64,000 nucleotides of DNA, from positions 3,844,001 to 3,908,000 of the forward strand of contig CM033402.1 of the NCBI GenBank assembly GCA_019426215.1, written 5' to 3'. The DNA is from Buddleja alternifolia (Eukaryota > Streptophyta > Magnoliopsida > Lamiales > Scrophulariaceae). The notes below the pieces were generated by a model. It was given only the letters and a program-made list of their open reading frames with translations, did not search any database and was not told the origin of the DNA. A program made the position numbers and the translations under genes. Below are positions 59,701 through 64,000 of this stretch, piece after piece; position 1 is the stretch's first letter, and each line of letters begins with the position of its first letter.

Positions 59701-62700
59701 CCTCTTGTGGTAGCTAAACAAGTTTGTTGTCCTTTAGTTTTCCTATTTTACTGAAGTTTCAGCCTGTTATCTATCTATATAATTGTGCGTGTGTGTATAT
59801 ATATGTGGGCGGGCGGGCGTGTGTGTGTGTGTGTGTCTGTGTTGATGTTGTGGAAGATATCTGTATAACAATTTTTTGCTTTTCATTTCAATAGGTATAT
59901 TCGAGCGATTTCGTGGAATTCTTCATGAAGGAGAAATCGATAAACGTGTCCAATACTTAATTGAAGGTCTCTTTGCACTGAGGAAAGCAAAGTTTCAGGT
60001 GAGCTTTCGGTTACAATTGTGCATGAATTGGAATCTTAATGTATAAAAATATGCATCCCTCTTATTAACACATTTGATTTAATGACATTAAATATGAACT
60101 GTTTCATGAATGCACAGGGGTACCCAGCTGTTCGGCCTGAATTAGATTTAGTGGAGCAGGAAGACCAATTAACACATGAGGTCTCACTTCTGGATGAAAT
60201 TGATCCTGAGATTACTTTAGGTATCTCCTCGCAGCAGCGAATTTTGATTATGTTTTAGACCCTTTCACCTCCAAAATTACCAAGCTTACACAATGATGGT
60301 CCCCTCTATGCAGATATTTTCAAGCCTGATCCTCAATTCCCAGAAAATGAGAGGAAATACGAAGAATTGAAGAAGGAAATACTAGGTGATGAATCTGAGG
60401 ATGATGATGCAGAGGCAGATTCAGAGTCAGATGCAGATTCAGATGACGAAGATGATGAAGAATCTGAGGAAGAGGATGAAGAGCAGATGAAAATAAAGGA
60501 TGAGACTGAGACAAACTTGATTAATTTGAGAAGAACTATCTACCTGACAATCATGTCAAGTGTCGACTTCGAAGAAGCAGGACATAAATTATTGAAAATT
60601 AAGCTCGAGCCTGGGCAAGAGGTGGGTATTATGATCTACCATACGATAACTTTTACCACTATCCTGAATAGAAAATTTATACTAGATTTTGAAATGCGTA
60701 GGCTATGTTTGGTTATGTTTTGGGATGGTATTTTGGTGAGAATTATTGTTGAGAAATTTATCGGGACACGTGCGTGTTTGGTTTTATTTTGGGAGTTGGT
60801 TTTTGGGTGTGTTTTTTTTGTGAGATAATGTTTGATTTTGTTTCCAGAGGAAACAAAAGTTACTGTAGCAGTCAAATCATGAAGTTTTTATTTGTTAGAG
60901 AGGGGAGAGAAGAGAGAGAGAGCACATAGAGAGGGGTGTAGGGACAAAGTAGATGTAGAAAGATGGAAAATAATTATTATGTTTTTTTTGGACAAAAAAG
61001 TAGTGTATTTTTGACCAAATATTTTGTGAACCAAACATGGTTTGGTGAGAATTTTGGACCAAACATTGCCGTAGCATCTGGATGTTGAAATAAATTATAC
61101 CATTATTAATCGACAAATATAATCTTGAAATGTCATCCTCCAGAATTGTATTTTTCAAATTTTAGTATTTGCATGTTTAACTTAAATGTTAGGATAAATT
61201 GTATATTACACCTTGCATGAGACCCTAATTACGAAATGCACCCTGAAGTTTAAGAAATTACCTTAACTTCCCCTTCAGTGAAAAAGCAATTTCATCCCCT
61301 TTCAGTGTATTACAATTGCAATCCCTGTTTTTCAAATTGTCAGGTTTTTCAGGTGTCTTGGTAGTTTGTAAAACCTCATAGGCTCGTGGTAATTTCCCAA
61401 TAAGTGAGAGGGTGTGCTGTAATTATCCCTAAATGATATTCATCATATTGTACTTGTGTGTTAATCTTTTCCGTATGTACTTTTAATCATTTTGTAACTC
61501 GCATTAAAGATGTTCACATTTTGTGGTTGGTTTCATCTATGCAGATGGAATTATGCATTATGTTGTTGGAGTGTTGCAGTCAGGAAAGAACTTACCTCCG
61601 CTACTATGGGCTTCTTGGACAGCGTTTCTGCATGATCAACAAGGTCCATCAAGAGAACTTTGAGAAATGTTTTGTTCAGCAGTACTCAATGATCCACAGG
61701 CTGGAGACCAATAAGCTACGGAATGTGGCGAAATTTTTCGCTCATTTGCTGGGCACGGACGCTTTGCCGTGGCATGTTTTGGCCTACATTCGGTTGACTG
61801 AAGAAGATACGACTTCTTCTTCCCGTATTTTCATCAAGATTCTATTTCAGGTACTAATTAGCTTTTTTTTGTAATGTTTATCACCTTTTTTCTATATTTT
61901 CCATTATTTTTGGATTAAGAATTCAGAAATCATGCCCCTTCTAGTTAATTTCTCGCCTCCTGATGCAATATTTTCCTATGAGTGTGCAGCTCTAAACACA
62001 CTATAAATTTTTTTTTTGGTTGCCCACCCGGTTCACCGGAGCGTTGCCCCGACTACATCCGGATCCAACCCGGGTCGCACACCTGGCAGTGGTGGGTGAG
62101 TCTCCCAGCGGAGGTTTTCTGCATTCACAAGGTCTCGAACCCGAGACCTTGTTTAAGCGGAACCGAGCTGCTTACCACTCGGACCAACCCCGTTGGTTAA
62201 ACACACTATAAATTCTTGGATTGAACATGGTTATAAATATATACAATAGTAATTGAGTAGGCCCTCTGTTATTAATAAGCTATTACTGGATTTTTTGTGG
62301 CTCACGTATATTCAGATGAAATACATTAACAATAATGAAATAAAGTGGAAGAGACGCTTTAAGCATGATTTATGTTATGATACATCATTTACTGGTGAGT
62401 TACTGTGAAGTATATAGTACTCATTGTCTTCTTCCCCAATGCAGGAGTTATCCGAGCACCTTGGAATTCGCCTACTCAATGAACGTCTTAGTGACCCTGC
62501 AATGCAAGACTCTTTTGAGTCCATCTTCCCTCGAGACAACCCAAAGAACACAAGATTCTCCATCAACTTTTTCACTTCTATCGGTCTAGGTGGAATCACA
62601 GAAAACCTGCGTGAGTATCTGAAGAACATGCCGAGGCTCATCATGCAACAGCAAAAGGCAGTCGCTGAGTCAGAGTCAGATGAATCTGATAGCTCTAGTT

Positions 62701-62798
62701 CTGGTTCGGGATCATCAAGTTCCGAGTCTAGTGACAGTGAAAGTGAGAGTGAGAGTGAGAGTGATGATAAGCGGAGGAAGAAGAGAAGAAGAAACTAA
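56793..62798 (+). CDS. CWC22: Pre-mRNA-splicing factor CWC22 homologue
   Basis: Seven exons (56793-57704, 57810-57999, 59895-59998, 60118-60220, 60314-60621, 61545-61850, 62445-62798) join in frame with GT/AG borders to give 758 residues. Residues 1-165 are Arg/Asp/Glu/Lys-rich. [12 protein letters not shown] introduces the MIF4G domain (about 205-402). [22 protein letters not shown] segment and an acidic stretch (about 455-492) follow, then the MA3 domain (about 500-645: [22 protein letters not shown]...[14 protein letters not shown]). The C-terminus is a Ser/Glu-rich stretch ending in a basic KRRKKRRRN. In other eukaryotes CWC22 binds eIF4A3 in the spliceosome and helps deposit the exon-junction complex. 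Intron 2 has a tandem duplication; introns 5 and 6 have a MITE and a SINE. The gene appears intact. Confidence 0.95.
58000..59894 (+). other. CWC22 intron 2
   Basis: A 1.9-kb intron. It holds a short tandem of gtggttgtgctttttcac at about 58294-58345 and the 267-bp duplication listed below. A (GT)n tract with gggcgggcgggcg lies at about 59788-59838. No other gene lies inside. Confidence 0.7.
59164..59690. repeat. 267-bp tandem duplication in CWC22 intron 2
   Basis: Copies at 59164-59430 and 59431-59690 both start gcttagtttttgtttttc and include acttgcacatacac, cattcacatgtg and accaaatgatca. They differ at scattered sites. Confidence 0.92.
60701..61070. mobile_element. MITE in CWC22 intron 5
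   Basis: An element of about 370 bp starting ggctatgtttggtt and ending ccaaacattgcc, flanked by gta on both sides (60698-60700, 61071-61073). The termini are close to those of the 12392-12784 MITE (ggctgtgtttggtt), so both probably belong to one PIF/Harbinger-like group. The interior contains a (GA)n patch and no coding frame. Confidence 0.65.
62010..62198 (-). mobile_element. tRNA-derived SINE in CWC22 intron 6
   Basis: A minus-strand SINE of about 190 bp with a 16-bp target duplication, aaacacactataaatt (61994-62009 and 62199-62214), and an oligo(A) tail (plus-strand T run at 62010-62017). On its own strand it starts aaccaacggggttggtccgag. It has a box A-like tggtccgagtgg and a perfect box B ggttcgagacc (complement at about 62134-62144), the internal Pol III promoter of tRNA-derived SINEs. 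It resembles the widespread plant Au-SINE group. It lies antisense to CWC22. Confidence 0.92.
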
Positions 62799-64000
62799 GG
62801 ATGACCCTCGCATCAAATTTTACACTCACGTGCTTGTGAAGCTGGTATTTGGATCTTTGTTTGTGGTTTTAATTTGGATAGGGTTCGAGTATATCTCAGT
62901 TTTGCGTTGTTATGGTGGTTCTATTTCTTGATCAGTTTTTCGTACAAATGATCTCTGTATCATGAATTTAGTGCTTCTCTTGATTGTGTTGTGAACTTGT
63001 GATCGTCTCCAATGTCCTTATTACTTGATAACTAATAATAGTAGTATTAAGGGATAATTACATGGACACCCCTCATTTATTGCCTTTGGCCACTCAAATT
63101 TTAAGATGAAACTGCAGATAAAGTTACTGGAGCCTATACAAGTTTTGAGTTATTTGACTGCTCGAAAATGCTCGAGGTATCTTACTGATTAAGCTGTATC
63201 TTTCTTAGAATTAAAACGAGTCCACATCACACTAGTAAAGGAACTTGGGACATATCATGAACCAGACATGTTTCTCAACAGTGTATTGAGATCTGTTTTG
63301 TCCTGCATGTAATGACATATCTTAGAGTGTGGATGTTGTTTCGTTTTACTTTTCGATTATTATTGATGTCTCTTGTGTGGTTTATACAAGTTGATAGAGA
63401 TAACTCACCATCCAAAATAACAAATGCACCGAACTCAAATTTCTGGATTTTGGTTGCAATAGTTTCTAAATAGAACTCTTGTTTATTCCTGAAGAAATAG
63501 TGGATAAAATTGTTTTACATGATATGCTGTTACTGATTAGGTTGGTGTTAAGTGACATACTTTTGAAGCCAACTTTACCCTTCAGATGAAGTCATTAAGA
63601 AGTTGACCCGACCCGTTGTCATGACATGATGGGTTTGTGCTCGGGTTGGGTTGGGTAAGTGTTGTAGTGACTGGGTATTCTTAGGGCCTGGGCCTATATG
63701 GTATTCGCCCAATGACAGGTCTAGCTTTGAATGTACATTATCTAGATTTTGCACAGTGGACATGAAACACATGTCATTTTTAGGAGCTTGTGAGACTCGA
63801 CATCCTAAGTCAATCACGACCATTGAGACAGTGGGACGAACGAGACTCGAAGTACGGAAACTTTGTAAGAATCACTCCACAACAAAGGTTAGTTCTCTAA
63901 ACCGGATTTATCACCACACAAAGTTCAGCATTGCATGTGCGAGTAGCTTTCATCATGTCATAAGTTACCGGGATTCGCTCTTTTGATAAGGCCATTTTGG
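62799..64000. other. CWC22 3' flank and distal spacer
   Basis: The CWC22 3' UTR probably extends to about 63000. At 63050-63090, agggataattacatggacaccc resembles the terminus of the foldback MITEs, but no partner arm was found. From 63600 the sequence has cgggttgggttgg and ggcctgggcc patches that look repeat-derived. Open frames at 63575-63986 on both strands have no recognisable domain. Confidence 0.4.

Noticed and set aside
61190..61435. Possible further foldback MITE in CWC22 intron 5
   Set aside because: The right end (gtaattatccct) matches the family terminus, but the left end pairs poorly and no target duplication is visible, so it was not annotated as an element.
62018..62198. Possible tRNA gene (box A and box B present)
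   Set aside because: No cloverleaf closes, and the flanking 16-bp duplication with an oligo(A) tail shows it is a SINE.
63575..63986. ORFs at the right edge on both strands
   Set aside because: No domain was recognised and the DNA looks repeat-derived. The window ends before this can be judged.

Overview
This window is plant nuclear DNA, almost certainly from a eudicot. The evidence is intron-bearing genes of plant families (a LOB-domain protein, an FBH-type bHLH factor, a DRT100-type secreted LRR protein, the splicing factor CWC22), an intronless histone H3.1 gene, AT-rich intergenic DNA full of (TA)n, (GA)n and (CA)n tracts, and many plant transposon remains. I cannot name the species; an asterid is a guess.

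Layout. 1-9.7 kb: a transposon graveyard with an RNase H-like relic, a GC-rich palindromic repeat, nested LTR elements including a complete non-coding LTR element at 4147-6402, and a large duplicated repeat. 9.7-21 kb: AT-rich spacer with a PIF/Harbinger-like MITE and several tandem duplications. 21.0-23.6 kb: LBD4-like gene (+, two exons). 26.4 kb: another RNase H relic. 27.25-27.66 kb: histone H3.1 (-), with a foldback MITE just upstream of its core promoter. 29.3-34.7 kb: FBH/bHLH130-like gene (-, six exons) whose second intron carries a complete non-coding LTR element with intact target duplication. 36-50.8 kb: dense nested elements: a 5'-truncated LINE inside a dispersed repeat whose unoccupied copy lies at 19.3 kb, a mini-CACTA inside a foldback element, a hAT-like element inside a tandem array, a second LINE fragment, and a Mutator-like long-inverted-repeat element. 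52.37-53.46 kb: DRT100-like LRR gene (+). 56.79-62.80 kb: CWC22 (+, seven exons), with a MITE in intron 5 and a tRNA-derived SINE in intron 6.

The five genes are unrelated in function (organ-boundary/vascular transcription regulator, chromatin, flowering-related transcription factor, cell-wall LRR protein, spliceosome/exon-junction factor) and share no operon-like logic. What ties the window together is layered insertion history: several elements can be dated relative to each other because their target-site duplications are readable. I found no CRISPR array, no tRNA or rRNA gene, and no evidence of a prokaryote-like system. The most unusual signals are GC-rich perfect palindromes inside otherwise AT-rich repeats and LTRs, a splice donor repeated three times by microsatellite-bounded duplication in the LBD intron, and two related families of compact non-coding LTR elements.
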